Notes: generated from the letters alone by a model not told the origin. A stretch of 22,334 nt of DNA from Legionellaceae bacterium (GCA_947505025.1 CANNIJ010000009.1:1-22334), one strand, 5' to 3'; positions 1 to 6,647 are shown, counted from the stretch's first letter. Made by a program: numbers and translations.

Positions 1-1083
1 AATAAAACAATCTCTAATGCGCCATTAGACGCACGCAGTCTGGCTCTGGCGCCGGCGAGCATTCGTATTCTAGCTAACTTAAATATCTGGCCAATGATTG
101 CGAATCAAGCCACAGATATCCATACTATACATGTATCTGAACAAGGTAGATTTGGTCATCTACGCCTGGATAAAGGTCCTGAGGATCGGCTCGGCGCGGT
201 AGTCGAATTAAACATTCTATACCAGGCATTAAATGCTAAAATAACCCCGTCTTTATATATAAATCCAGCAAAACTATATGCTTTGGATCTCACTACACGT
301 GTCGCAACCGTACAAACACTCGGTGAAACACTTAAGATTTGCGCGAAAATAGTTGTCGCTGCTGATGGTAGTGACTCATCGCTAAGAGATCTATGTGGCG
401 CTTCCGCGCACTCAAAAATATATCCAACGTGCGCATTAGTTGCTAACTTAGGCCTGGCGCGCCATCATAATCACTATGCATATGAACGTTTTACACCGCA
501 AGGGCCAATTGCCTTGCTACCTATGACTGGTCGTAGAGCAGCAATGGTCTGGTCATTAGACCCTGAACAAGCTAAGTGGCTAGCTCAGGCGCCGGAGAAG
601 GTTTTTTTAAATCAAGTACAATGCGCTTTTGGTTATCGGATGGGGCGTTTTATTCAATCAGGTCAACGCCAGGTTTACCCTTTAAAGCAAATTATAATGT
701 CGCAAACAGTTTATTCAGGGGTAGTCTTTATCGGTAATGCAGCACATACCTTAAATCCAATTGCCGGACAGGGATTAAATTTAGGCTTACGTGATGTGGG
801 TATGTTAGCACAATGCTTGGTTCAATACGGCATTAATGATCATGCCTTAGATCAATATCAACAAGCACGAGAATCAGATCAAGTAAATATGATTAAATGG
901 ACCGATCGTTTATTGTCTTTATTTGACAAAAAGATACCCGGGGCCGGCATTGCACGCGGCTTAGGACTAATTGCATTGGACAATCTTCCTGGATTAAAAA
1001 AAGGCCTAATCCAACAAGCCAGTGGCTTCTCAGGTCTGGCTTGTGATCTGGTTTGCGGCATCCAGTTGGCAGCACTAACATGA
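1..1083 (+). CDS. ubiH: UbiH-type ubiquinone biosynthesis FAD monooxygenase (5' end missing)
   Basis: This is the C-terminal three quarters of a class A flavoprotein monooxygenase of the UbiH/COQ6 family, which hydroxylates the aromatic ring of ubiquinone precursors at the inner membrane. The frame is open from base 1, so the N-terminal FAD-binding GxGxxG lies outside the window and the ATG at 94 is internal. Visible marks are the N-terminal stretch DARSLALAPASIRIL, typical of UbiH; the DG motif ADGSDSSLR; and the second FAD-binding motif GNAAHTLNPIAGQGLNLGLR. The stop TGA lies inside ATGA (1080-1083), overlapping the start of the next ubi gene, so the two are probably translationally coupled. 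UbiH is preferred over UbiF/UbiI because of the N-terminal similarity, but paralogues in this family are easily confused. Confidence 0.85.
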   Translation, partial: NKTISNAPLDARSLALAPASIRILANLNIWPMIANQATDIHTIHVSEQGRFGHLRLDKGPEDRLGAVVELNILYQALNAKITPSLYINPAKLYALDLTTRVATVQTLGETLKICAKIVVAADGSDSSLRDLCGASAHSKIYPTCALVANLGLARHHNHYAYERFTPQGPIALLPMTGRRAAMVWSLDPEQAKWLAQAPEKVFLNQVQCAFGYRMGRFIQSGQRQVYPLKQIIMSQTVYSGVVFIGNAAHTLNPIAGQGLNLGLRDVGMLAQCLVQYGINDHALDQYQQARESDQVNMIKWTDRLLSLFDKKIPGAGIARGLGLIALDNLPGLKKGLIQQASGFSGLACDLVCGIQLAALT

Positions 1084-2216
1084 CCAAACCTTTAAAAATC
1101 ATCATTCTGGGGGGCGGTTTAGTTGGATTAAGTGCAGCTATTGCTATGCGTTTACGTGGGCATACAGTAACCCTTTTAGAAAAGAAAAAATTCACACAAC
1201 ATACCTCAAGAGTTTACGCATTAAATAAAAACTCACAAAAGCTCTTAGAACAACTGCATGTATGGCCGATCTTAGACCAAACCAGACTTGCAGCATATGA
1301 GCACATGCATATCTGGGATGCTGGACAAAACGCTCACATCAATTTTGATGCACGGATGATTGCCAGTGACCGACTAGGAACTATGATTGAGGAGCACGTA
1401 CTCAAGCAAGGGTTGCTCGAGCACGCAATGCGGCGGGGAGTTGCGCTGTTTGACGAACAAACAATCATTCGGGAACAAATTAGCAGTGAGAACGTGCAGA
1501 TAGAAACGGAAAATCACAACATTCATGCAGATTTATTAATTATCGCCTCAGGATCCAATTCCAGCACCCGCAATAATTTAGGTGTGAGCATGACTAGTTG
1601 GCCCTATCATCAATCGGCTATTGTAGCGAACATACAGATCAGCCAGCAACATAAAAAAACCGCGCATCAAGTTTTTTATCCATCTGGTCCTCTGGCCTTT
1701 TTACCGCTATCACAACAAAATCAAGGCGCAATAGTCTGGTCAAATAACCGCGGGCGTAACGCCGAATTGATGGCATGTAGCACTGAGTCCTTTGAGAAAA
1801 GTATGCAACAAGCATTTGAGGGGATCCTAGGTGAGTGTAACTTAATGAATAGCCGGCAAACATTTCCCTTAAACATGCAACATGCAACTAATTATACCGG
1901 GGATCGATGGTTACTCATGGGGGATGCTGCCCATACTATTCATCCATTAGCCGGATTAGGTCTAAACCTTGGCTTGGCCGACTTAAGTGCCTGGATCAAC
2001 TTAATCGACACTAACCAGGGTCCGTTATGGTCCAAAAAAACACTTGGAGCCTATCAAAGACAACGCAAACATGCGTTATGGCAAGCAATTGCCGTGATGG
2101 GCGGGTTGAAAACCTTGTTCAGCAATCCGTTACTAGCTGGGATACGCGGCATTGGACTACGTGCATGTGAAAATCTTCCATCTTTAAAACATTTTTTTAT
2201 TGAACATGCTGGTTAA
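1080..2216 (+). CDS. ubiI: UbiI/VisC-family ubiquinone biosynthesis FAD monooxygenase
   Basis: A 378-residue class A flavin monooxygenase of the UbiH/UbiF/VisC/COQ6 family, probably the second ring hydroxylase of ubiquinone synthesis. The ATG at 1080 overlaps the ubiH stop by four bases and puts the FAD dinucleotide-binding motif GGGLVG at residues 11-16, where the family has it; an upstream in-frame start at 1053 would add residues encoded inside ubiH and is not chosen. The second FAD motif GDAAHTIHPLAGLGLNLGL starts near residue 281. The middle DG fingerprint, normally ADGxxSxxR, reads ASGSNSSTR here, with Ser157 in place of the Asp. Adjacent ubiH and ubiI/visC genes are common in gammaproteobacteria. 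The exact hydroxylation position (UbiI versus UbiF activity) cannot be told from sequence by eye. Confidence 0.8.
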   Translation: MTKPLKIIILGGGLVGLSAAIAMRLRGHTVTLLEKKKFTQHTSRVYALNKNSQKLLEQLHVWPILDQTRLAAYEHMHIWDAGQNAHINFDARMIASDRLGTMIEEHVLKQGLLEHAMRRGVALFDEQTIIREQISSENVQIETENHNIHADLLIIASGSNSSTRNNLGVSMTSWPYHQSAIVANIQISQQHKKTAHQVFYPSGPLAFLPLSQQNQGAIVWSNNRGRNAELMACSTESFEKSMQQAFEGILGECNLMNSRQTFPLNMQHATNYTGDRWLLMGDAAHTIHPLAGLGLNLGLADLSAWINLIDTNQGPLWSKKTLGAYQRQRKHALWQAIAVMGGLKTLFSNPLLAGIRGIGLRACENLPSLKHFFIEHAG

Positions 2217-3757
2217 TGGCGGGGATATCAATGCCGAGCCTAAAAAATAAACACTTATGCTATATGCTTTTGTGTGCGCTTTGTCAGCACGCTGAAAATA
2301 ATGTCGCCCAAAGCTTAATGCCTAACTTAGGGCCTGATACACCTGTCAATCAGGGAACTGTGCGTCTGATGTATGAAACATTGTCACTGCCTGCGCATGA
2401 AAAAATAGGCTGGGTTGGTGGTACATTCCTATATAACATTACGGATCATTGGTCTATAGGACCGGCAGCCTTTGGCGCTCTGTCAGGAAATCGTGGCGGT
2501 TTTATTGTGATTGGAGCTACATTAGATGGTGAAATCGAATTATCGAAAATGGTATCTTTAAATAGTGGATTTAGTTTTGGTGGCGGCGGCGGCGGCGGGA
2601 AAGGAGGATATTTGCTAACTGGGGGTGGTGCGATGTTCAGGCCTTATACTGAACTAAACTGGCATCTGGGTTCTGCTGGTGATCTAGGTCTAGGGATCAG
2701 TTATGTAGACTTTCTCAATGGTAAGATTCATAGTACGCAACCTTATTTAACCTATCACTATCCTTTTGATATAGTAATGACACCAGGATGGTCAGGTAAT
2801 TGGTTAAATAAATCCAGAAATATTGATATAAATCGAGATTTTTCAATCTATTATCGCAGATACTATATTCCATCCGGCGTAATGAGTACAAACACTACAG
2901 CACAATATCCTGAGTTAGATGTTTTAGGTGCTGCATGGAACTATTATATAAACCAGCATAGATATTTAAACCTTGCTCTGGCTGGAGCACTTGGCGGTCA
3001 AAGTAGTGGTTATATGCAAGTTTTGGCCGGACCTGGATATCGTTTCAATCTAACGCAAAACACCGTATTACAAGCCTCCATCACCGCTGGCCCAGCCGGA
3101 GGTGGTGGCGTGGATACTGGTGGCGGTTTGCTGGTAGAGAGTACATTGGCCGCACAACAATACCTGAGCCAAAGATTATATCTAGGAATCAACGGTGGCT
3201 ATACGCAAGCGCCATTTGGCAGTTACCGCGCCCAAAGCTTGGGCGCGGCAATTGGTTATGGTTATGATGCCCCGGAGATAAATGACAACATATGCGAGTA
3301 TCAGCCGCATTATTTAAGAGCACGATTGGCCCAACAAACATATATTCAAGCCAGTGACAATTGGCGTGCTCATCATGCCAATGAGTCTGTACAGGTTTTT
3401 GGGCCACAATTGGATTATTTTTTTGCAGAGCCATTTTATTTAACTGGACAGGGATTGGGCGCATATGCTGGGAATGCCGGTGCGTATATGGCTGGATTAG
3501 TTGGTGCCGGGATCATGCAATCTGTCTGGAATTCACCATGGTTTATCGATAGTGAGGCCTTGGTAGGCGCCGCGGGTGGTGGCGGACTTAGTGTGGGTTC
3601 TGGCCTGGTTTTGCAGGCAAATATGGGCCTGGGCTATCAATTTAACCAGTCGTTAAGTGCGATGACCTATTATAGCTACATGTCAGCTGTTTCAGGCTCT
3701 TTTGCAGCGAATGTATTGGGCTTTGGACTGGGTTATAATTTCACCTTGTTTGGTTAG
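2216..3757 (+). CDS. Glycine-rich predicted outer-membrane protein made of three tandem repeats
   Basis: I do not recognise a named family. The 513-residue protein begins with a short basic-hydrophobic segment (KNKH then LCYMLLCALC, about residues 10-23) that could be a signal peptide. The rest alternates aromatic, small and polar residues like a beta-barrel and ends in LGFGLGYNFTLFG, close to the aromatic C-terminus of outer-membrane proteins. It contains three related units of about 140 residues (roughly 50-187, 210-352 and 366-511). Each has a hydrophobic/aromatic entry, a GALxGxxGG-like turn and a glycine block: seven Gly at 122-128, GGGG at 295-298 and GGGG at 454-457. The ATG at 2216 overlaps the ubiI stop by one base (TAATG); the ATG at 2231 is an alternative and sits better before the hydrophobic segment. 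Co-transcription with the ubi genes is likely; no functional link is visible. Confidence 0.7.
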   Translation: MAGISMPSLKNKHLCYMLLCALCQHAENNVAQSLMPNLGPDTPVNQGTVRLMYETLSLPAHEKIGWVGGTFLYNITDHWSIGPAAFGALSGNRGGFIVIGATLDGEIELSKMVSLNSGFSFGGGGGGGKGGYLLTGGGAMFRPYTELNWHLGSAGDLGLGISYVDFLNGKIHSTQPYLTYHYPFDIVMTPGWSGNWLNKSRNIDINRDFSIYYRRYYIPSGVMSTNTTAQYPELDVLGAAWNYYINQHRYLNLALAGALGGQSSGYMQVLAGPGYRFNLTQNTVLQASITAGPAGGGGVDTGGGLLVESTLAAQQYLSQRLYLGINGGYTQAPFGSYRAQSLGAAIGYGYDAPEINDNICEYQPHYLRARLAQQTYIQASDNWRAHHANESVQVFGPQLDYFFAEPFYLTGQGLGAYAGNAGAYMAGLVGAGIMQSVWNSPWFIDSEALVGAAGGGGLSVGSGLVLQANMGLGYQFNQSLSAMTYYSYMSAVSGSFAANVLGFGLGYNFTLFG

Positions 3758-3784
3758 GCGTCATGGTTGTCTGAATCATAAGAG

Positions 3785-3813
3785 TTGACGTATTCATAGA
3801 ATGAATGTACTCT
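3785..3813 (+). promoter_or_regulatory. Possible sigma-70 promoter of tRNA-Leu
   Basis: TTGACG at 3785-3790 is followed, 17 bases later, by TACTCT at 3808-3813, about 27 bases before the tRNA gene. The -35 fits well and the -10 is only moderate. The spacer contains a perfect dyad, ATTCAT-AGA-ATGAAT. Confidence 0.35.
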
Positions 3814-3839
3814 TCCTGGCGCTGTATCAATAGACTTTA

Positions 3840-3926
3840 GCCGAGGTGGTGGAATTGGTAGACACGCTAGCTTCAGGTGCTAGTGGGGGTAACTCCGTGG
3901 AGGTTCGAGTCCTCTTCTCGGCACCA
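3840..3926 (+). tRNA. tRNA-Leu (anticodon CAG)
   Basis: An 87-base class II tRNA with encoded CCA. The acceptor stem GCCGAGG pairs with the 3' strand before ACCA, allowing one G-U pair. The D-loop carries GGTAGAC. The anticodon stem CTAGC/GCTAG encloses TTCAGGT, with anticodon CAG at 3874-3876. There is a long variable arm (GGGGTAACTCC), and the T-arm contains GTTCGAGTC. The sequence closely follows E. coli tRNA-Leu(CAG). It sits at the left border of a patch of decayed mobile sequences; tRNA-Leu genes are frequent integration sites. Confidence 0.96.
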
Positions 3927-4026
3927 TTGAACTATATTGCAACAGTTCATAATAGTTCTCAATTCCACGTAAAACATTGATTTATATTGTAATAATACAG
4001 ACCTCTTCTTCTCAAATCTTTCTCAA
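3927..4026. other. Non-coding spacer after tRNA-Leu
   Basis: AT-rich DNA without a recognisable gene. TGAACT (3928-3933) can pair with AGTTCA (3944-3949), or GAACTAT (3929-3935) with ATAGTTC (3952-3958), giving two mutually exclusive small hairpins. Neither is followed by a T-run, so neither is called a terminator. Confidence 0.3.
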
Positions 4027-4197
4027 CTATTCGTTATTTTTCGTATATAACCGCGAGTACTTTGGGTAAGATCTTGGCAACTTTTCTTCATTGATCAATT
4101 TCTCCATAACTTTACGAATTTTCTCAAGGTTTTTTCCGCGCTTTCGACAAAGGACTACATCCAGATCGAATCTGGTTGTGGTAACTGAATTTACCAT
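4027..4197 (-). pseudogene. Truncated YafQ-type (RelE/ParE superfamily) toxin remnant
   Basis: Read on the minus strand from ATG 4197 to TAG 4027 there are 56 codons, not annotated by simple length cut-offs. They match the first half of YafQ-family mRNA-interferase toxins: start VTTTRF, then CRKRGKNLEKIRKVMEKL and INEEKLP, corresponding to the family pattern T-T-x-F-x(2)-D ... KRGK-x-x-EKL ... V-I-x-x-L ... E-x-LP. Family members are about 90 residues. The second half, which carries the catalytic His/Arg region (RDHxL...G..RECHI...RTG.H), is absent, so it cannot be an active toxin. No DinJ/RelB-type antitoxin is visible upstream; a 14-codon ORF (4191-4235) overlaps its start instead. Identification rests on motif recognition, without a database search. 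Confidence 0.6.
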
Positions 4198-4319
4198 TCA
4201 AATTCAGCTGGATACGTCTTTTGTTTTTTACTCATCGTTATTAACCCTAGTTGCTGTTATTTATTTTAACAGCTTAGTGACTGAATGCTAATTTTTCTTG
4301 TCCGGAAAAGTAGTGGCAT
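4191..4319 (-). mobile_element. Possible left-end fragment of an IS3-type insertion sequence
   Basis: On the minus strand, a 14-codon ORF (ATG 4235, stop 4191) reads MSKKQKTYPAEFE, which resembles the first residues of IS3-family OrfA transposases. About 80 bases upstream lies TGCCACTACTTTTCCGGACA (reverse complement of 4300-4319), which looks like an insertion-sequence terminus. If so, only the IS tip remains, joined directly to the truncated toxin. The peptide is too short to be certain, and the ORF could instead be a remnant of an antitoxin overlapping the toxin start. Confidence 0.3.
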
Positions 4320-4388
4320 TATTTTTTATACAGATCATTGGATCTAGCCCCTCTCTTATCAATCTCATGTGTTGTGCCAATAATGAAC

Positions 4389-4425
4389 TATAATAATAAA
4401 AGTGTTATATGTTTGCACATATAAC
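4389..4425 (+). promoter_or_regulatory. Promoter -10 and operator-like dyad upstream of the 141-aa secreted protein
   Basis: A perfect TATAAT lies at 4389-4394; no good -35 is seen 16-18 bases upstream. Just downstream is a perfect inverted repeat with 8-bp arms, GTTATATG (4404-4411) and CATATAAC (4418-4425), separated by 6 bases. If transcription starts near 4401 the dyad covers the initial transcribed region. It could be a repressor site or a 5' UTR hairpin. The ribosome-binding site AAGGA is at 4443-4447, six bases before the ATG at 4454. Confidence 0.5.
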
Positions 4426-4453
4426 TTTGGCATATCATAAATAAGGATTAATT

Positions 4454-4879
4454 ATGAAAATTAATAAAATGATTCTATCGGCTGCACTTGCAAGCACGGT
4501 GTTCTTTTCGTCAGGAGCTTTTTCTTCAATCGAGGGTAAATACCAGTGCACTTTCCCTGAAGGGTTGGGATACATTAATAGCAAAAATCCTATTGGCGAA
4601 TCGATAATAACACATGTTTCTGGGAATAATTATACCAGTGACTGGAAAATAAATGAGGGTAACAAACTGTTGTCATCTGGCCATAGTAGTTGGGTTGTCA
4701 TTGGGGACAAAGTTCTGTCACAGTGGTCTAAAGCAGCGTTTAAGAACAAGGATCGCCTAAAAGGGGTAGCGGAGTTATCGATTAAAGGTAATGTGATTAG
4801 CGGAGATGTGATCTCCTGGTTAATTATGAAAAATGATATCAAGCGATTTAAAAATACAGTGATTTGTCATAAAATGTAA
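4454..4879 (+). CDS. Small secreted protein of unknown function
   Basis: A 141-residue protein with a clear Sec signal peptide: basic MKINK, hydrophobic MILSAALASTVFFSSGA, and likely cleavage around residues 22-25. The mature part, about 117 residues, is rich in Ser, Gly, Lys and beta-prone residues. It carries two cysteines, Cys32 near its start and Cys138 near its end, placed so that they could form a disulfide joining the two termini. There are no membrane segments beyond the signal and no lipobox. I do not recognise the family. It has its own promoter and a good ribosome-binding site, and lies between an insertion-sequence/toxin remnant and a broken transposase, so it may be accessory cargo. 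Its frame is intact, unlike everything around it. Confidence 0.7.
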   Translation: MKINKMILSAALASTVFFSSGAFSSIEGKYQCTFPEGLGYINSKNPIGESIITHVSGNNYTSDWKINEGNKLLSSGHSSWVVIGDKVLSQWSKAAFKNKDRLKGVAELSIKGNVISGDVISWLIMKNDIKRFKNTVICHKM

Positions 4880-4913
4880 ATCACCAGGGGGATCGAAGAG
4901 AAACTATAAACAG

Positions 4914-5189
4914 ATGAAAATGAGGTTAACTGCTGGCATTAATTTACTTTCCTGCATGGTTCGCTACGATGATTTCAGTTTACCAATTGGTTATGAAATC
5001 ATCAAAAAGGACATAGCGTAATGTGATATTAAAACTAAGCAGCATCGAATAAAAGCAACAGTAAATAAAAACCAGCACTTCCGCCAACTAATTCAGCAAG
5101 TATGTACTAATCATGTCTTGTTTGAATGGGTGTTGGCGGATAAATGGTTTAGCTCCAAAGACAACATGGATTTTATTCATTTGAAATGA
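4914..5189 (+). pseudogene. Degraded DDE transposase fragment (IS4/IS701-like)
   Basis: One reading frame, interrupted by a TAA at 5019-5021, encodes two consecutive pieces. The first contains AGINLLSCMVRYDDFSLP and IGYEIIKKD. The second contains VNKNQHFRQL, VLADKWFSSKDNMDFI and a TGA at 5187-5189. These are hallmark segments around the first two catalytic aspartates of IS4/IS701-type transposases (GINLL..., PxGYEIIKK, VLADSWFSSKENM). The N-terminal DNA-binding part and the C-terminal catalytic Glu region are missing, no inverted repeats are recognised, and the frame carries a nonsense codon, so this is a dead remnant. The open frame extends a little upstream of 4914 into 4880-4913, where no clear boundary is seen. 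Confidence 0.75.
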
Positions 5190-5210
5190 AATAACATCCT
5201 GGGAGTAAAT

Positions 5211-5597
5211 ATGACAATAGAATTTAATCACACCATTATTTCCTCAATGGATAACAAATTATCTGCCAATTTTTTAGCCGAAATTCTTGGCTTACCCGCA
5301 CCTACCAGTTTCGGTCCATTCATGGTAGTTAAAACTGACAATCAAGTCAGTTTGGATTTCATGCAAACATCAAAAGACATTCAGCCGAAACATTATGCTT
5401 TTCTTATAAGTGATACAGAATTTGATGAAACATTTAAACGTATTTGTAACAAAAAAATTCCCTACTGGGCTGATCATAAAAAAGATCAACCTTACATAAT
5501 CAACCATAATGATGGTGGGCGCGGACTGTACTTCAATGATCCCAATGGCCATTTTTTAGAAATTATTACACGCCCCTATGGCAGCAAAAAACCTTAA
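5211..5597 (+). CDS. VOC superfamily (glyoxalase/bleomycin-resistance fold) protein
   Basis: A 128-residue single-domain vicinal-oxygen-chelate protein. Candidate metal ligands of the fold are visible: His7 in EFNHTII, His61 in PKHYAFLI, and Glu117 in the C-terminal motif DPNGHFLEIITRPYG. The central stretch GGRGLYFNDPNGH is typical of glyoxalase/dioxygenase-like members. The fold is confident, but the substrate is not: members include isomerases, fosfomycin or bleomycin resistance proteins and dioxygenases. The start ATG 5211 has a GGGAG ribosome-binding site six bases upstream (5200-5204). The gene begins 21 bases after the end of the dead transposase fragment, so its original promoter may have been displaced. 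It converges on yhbY with a 70-base AT-rich gap and no convincing terminator. Confidence 0.85.
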   Translation: MTIEFNHTIISSMDNKLSANFLAEILGLPAPTSFGPFMVVKTDNQVSLDFMQTSKDIQPKHYAFLISDTEFDETFKRICNKKIPYWADHKKDQPYIINHNDGGRGLYFNDPNGHFLEIITRPYGSKKP

Positions 5598-5667
5598 CAT
5601 AAGCAAACTGCAATTAATATCCATGATCGATGGGCTATATCAATAATATAATTTAAAAAGTTATTAT

Positions 5668-5940
5668 TTAATTATCTATTTTTTTTCTATAAATAGTTAC
5701 AACCTGTCCAATTAGTTGGATAAATTCTGCACTTAGATCGTTACAAATCTTCTCCGCAACGACTTTGCGTTCATCCCTTTCAATCCCGGTTAATTTAATT
5801 TTAATTAATTCATTAACCAATAACATTTGTTCAGTTTCTGCCATAACTGCAGCAGTTAATCCTTTATTTCCTAATAAAACGACAGGTTTTAATGAGTGTG
5901 CTTTAGATTTTAATTGGTACTTAAATGTTTTATCTAACAT
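5668..5940 (-). CDS. yhbY: YhbY, ribosome-assembly RNA-binding protein (CRM domain)
   Basis: A 90-residue protein consisting of one CRM (YhbY) domain, an IF3-C-like RNA-binding fold that associates with pre-50S ribosomal particles. The family signature is plain: AHSLKPVVLLGNKGLT with the GNKG loop at residues 24-27, followed by ELIKIKL and the C-terminal strand IGQVVTIYRK. Length and start match E. coli YhbY (97 residues). The gene reads leftward, away from the AT-rich gap upstream of rpmH. In many gammaproteobacteria yhbY neighbours ftsJ/ftsH or greA; here neither lies within the window, and its upstream neighbour is the candidate origin. No strong ribosome-binding site is visible before the ATG. 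Confidence 0.93.
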   Translation of the reverse strand: MLDKTFKYQLKSKAHSLKPVVLLGNKGLTAAVMAETEQMLLVNELIKIKLTGIERDERKVVAEKICNDLSAEFIQLIGQVVTIYRKKIDN

Positions 5941-5949
5941 AGATTTAAT

Positions 5950-6618
5950 TCACTTTAGTCAAAGAAAGTGACAATGATTGCACATTTTTAATGTATATAA
6001 CAAGAAATATCCAGGTTAATTCATGTGATCAGATGGGATCAATCTAAGGTATATAACATGTATAATAATTTTAGATTCGCTAATGATACTAAGTTATCAA
6101 CTTAATATCACAATTAAGATCAGTGATCTTAAACATGCAAAATTATAATTAAGTGCATGATATAATTAACTATATACAACTTAACCACAGACTTGCATTT
6201 CCTTATTATAATCACTTAATAAAGATCTTTAAATAATTAATTATTATAGGTGAACTAATAAGTTTTTAATCGTGTATATAAAAATAAAAAATTTACCAAA
6301 AGATACAATCATATGCTTTTGACATGCTTTGATTAAATAATTGTTTGTGTAAGCTTGGGTTAATCTGGGGGTAAGTAGTGTTGGGAATAGTGGATAACAT
6401 AGTGTTTTAAAATACCTTTGATTGTTATCAACCAAAAACACAGTAACCATACATTCATATTACACAAGTCAAAAATGAAGTATATGTATTGATATAAAAA
6501 GGTATTTGTAGCTTACACACAGAAAAAACGTACGTTATCATAAGTATTAAATATACTTTATTCTTTATTTTAATAAACACTTGGATAATATGATCAAGAT
6601 TCCCATTACAAAACTTAT
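5950..6618. other. Candidate chromosomal replication origin (oriC-like region)
   Basis: A gene-free gap with about 20% G+C over 6061-6300 by hand count. DnaA-box-like 9-mers, scored against TTATCCACA, are TTATCAACT 6094-6102 (7/9), TTAACCACA 6181-6189 (8/9), TTATCCACT on the minus strand 6389-6397 (8/9), TTATCAACC 6425-6433 (7/9), TTACACACA 6513-6521 (7/9) and TTATCCAAG on the minus strand 6580-6588 (7/9). Six GATC sites occur at 6027, 6037, 6118, 6125, 6224 and 6592. The segment after GATC 6224 (GATCTTTAAATAATTAATTA) resembles the GATC-led AT-rich 13-mers of E. coli oriC. A perfect dyad lies at 6114-6132, and GTATATAAC occurs twice, at 5993 and 6049. The position upstream of rpmH fits, but dnaA is not in the window. 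No box is a perfect match. Confidence 0.5.
6114..6132. repeat. Perfect inverted repeat containing two GATC sites
   Basis: TTAAGATC, three bases (AGT), then GATCTTAA: 8-bp arms, each carrying a Dam-type GATC. It lies in the AT-rich candidate origin, 12 bases after a DnaA-box-like 9-mer. It could be a protein-binding dyad; no T-run follows, so it is not a terminator. Confidence 0.6.
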
Positions 6619-6647
6619 TTGACAATTCATCTTATTTTTCTTATTAT
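6619..6647 (+). promoter_or_regulatory. Sigma-70 promoter of the rpmH operon
   Basis: A perfect -35 TTGACA (6619-6624), a 17-base spacer, and the -10 TATTAT (6642-6647, 5/6). This lies 29 bases before the rpmH start codon and would drive rpmH-rnpA and probably the coupled yidD-yidC-mnmE. An AAGG ribosome-binding site follows at 6667-6670. Confidence 0.75.

Noticed and set aside
893..1195. 100-codon minus-strand ORF across the ubiH/ubiI junction
   Set aside because: Shadow of two strongly supported plus-strand genes.
2231..2300. Lipoprotein signal in the three-repeat protein (LCALC)
   Set aside because: The residue before the second Cys is Leu, not Gly/Ala/Ser, so it is not a proper lipobox; an ordinary weak signal peptide fits better.
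3928..3958. Hairpin after tRNA-Leu as a terminator
   Set aside because: Stems are only 6-7 bp, AT-rich, mutually exclusive, and no T-run follows.
3998..4012. Possible attachment-site copy of the tRNA 3' end (CCTCTTCTTCTC)
   Set aside because: Only about ten bases resemble the tRNA end and the match breaks before GGCACCA; too short to call.
4091..4291. 66-codon plus-strand ORF after tRNA-Leu
   Set aside because: It lies antisense to the recognisable toxin remnant, has no ribosome-binding site, and its translation resembles no protein.
6244..6450. 68-codon minus-strand ORF in the AT-rich gap
   Set aside because: No ribosome-binding site, no recognisable similarity, and it overlaps DnaA-box-like sequences; likely chance in AT-rich DNA.
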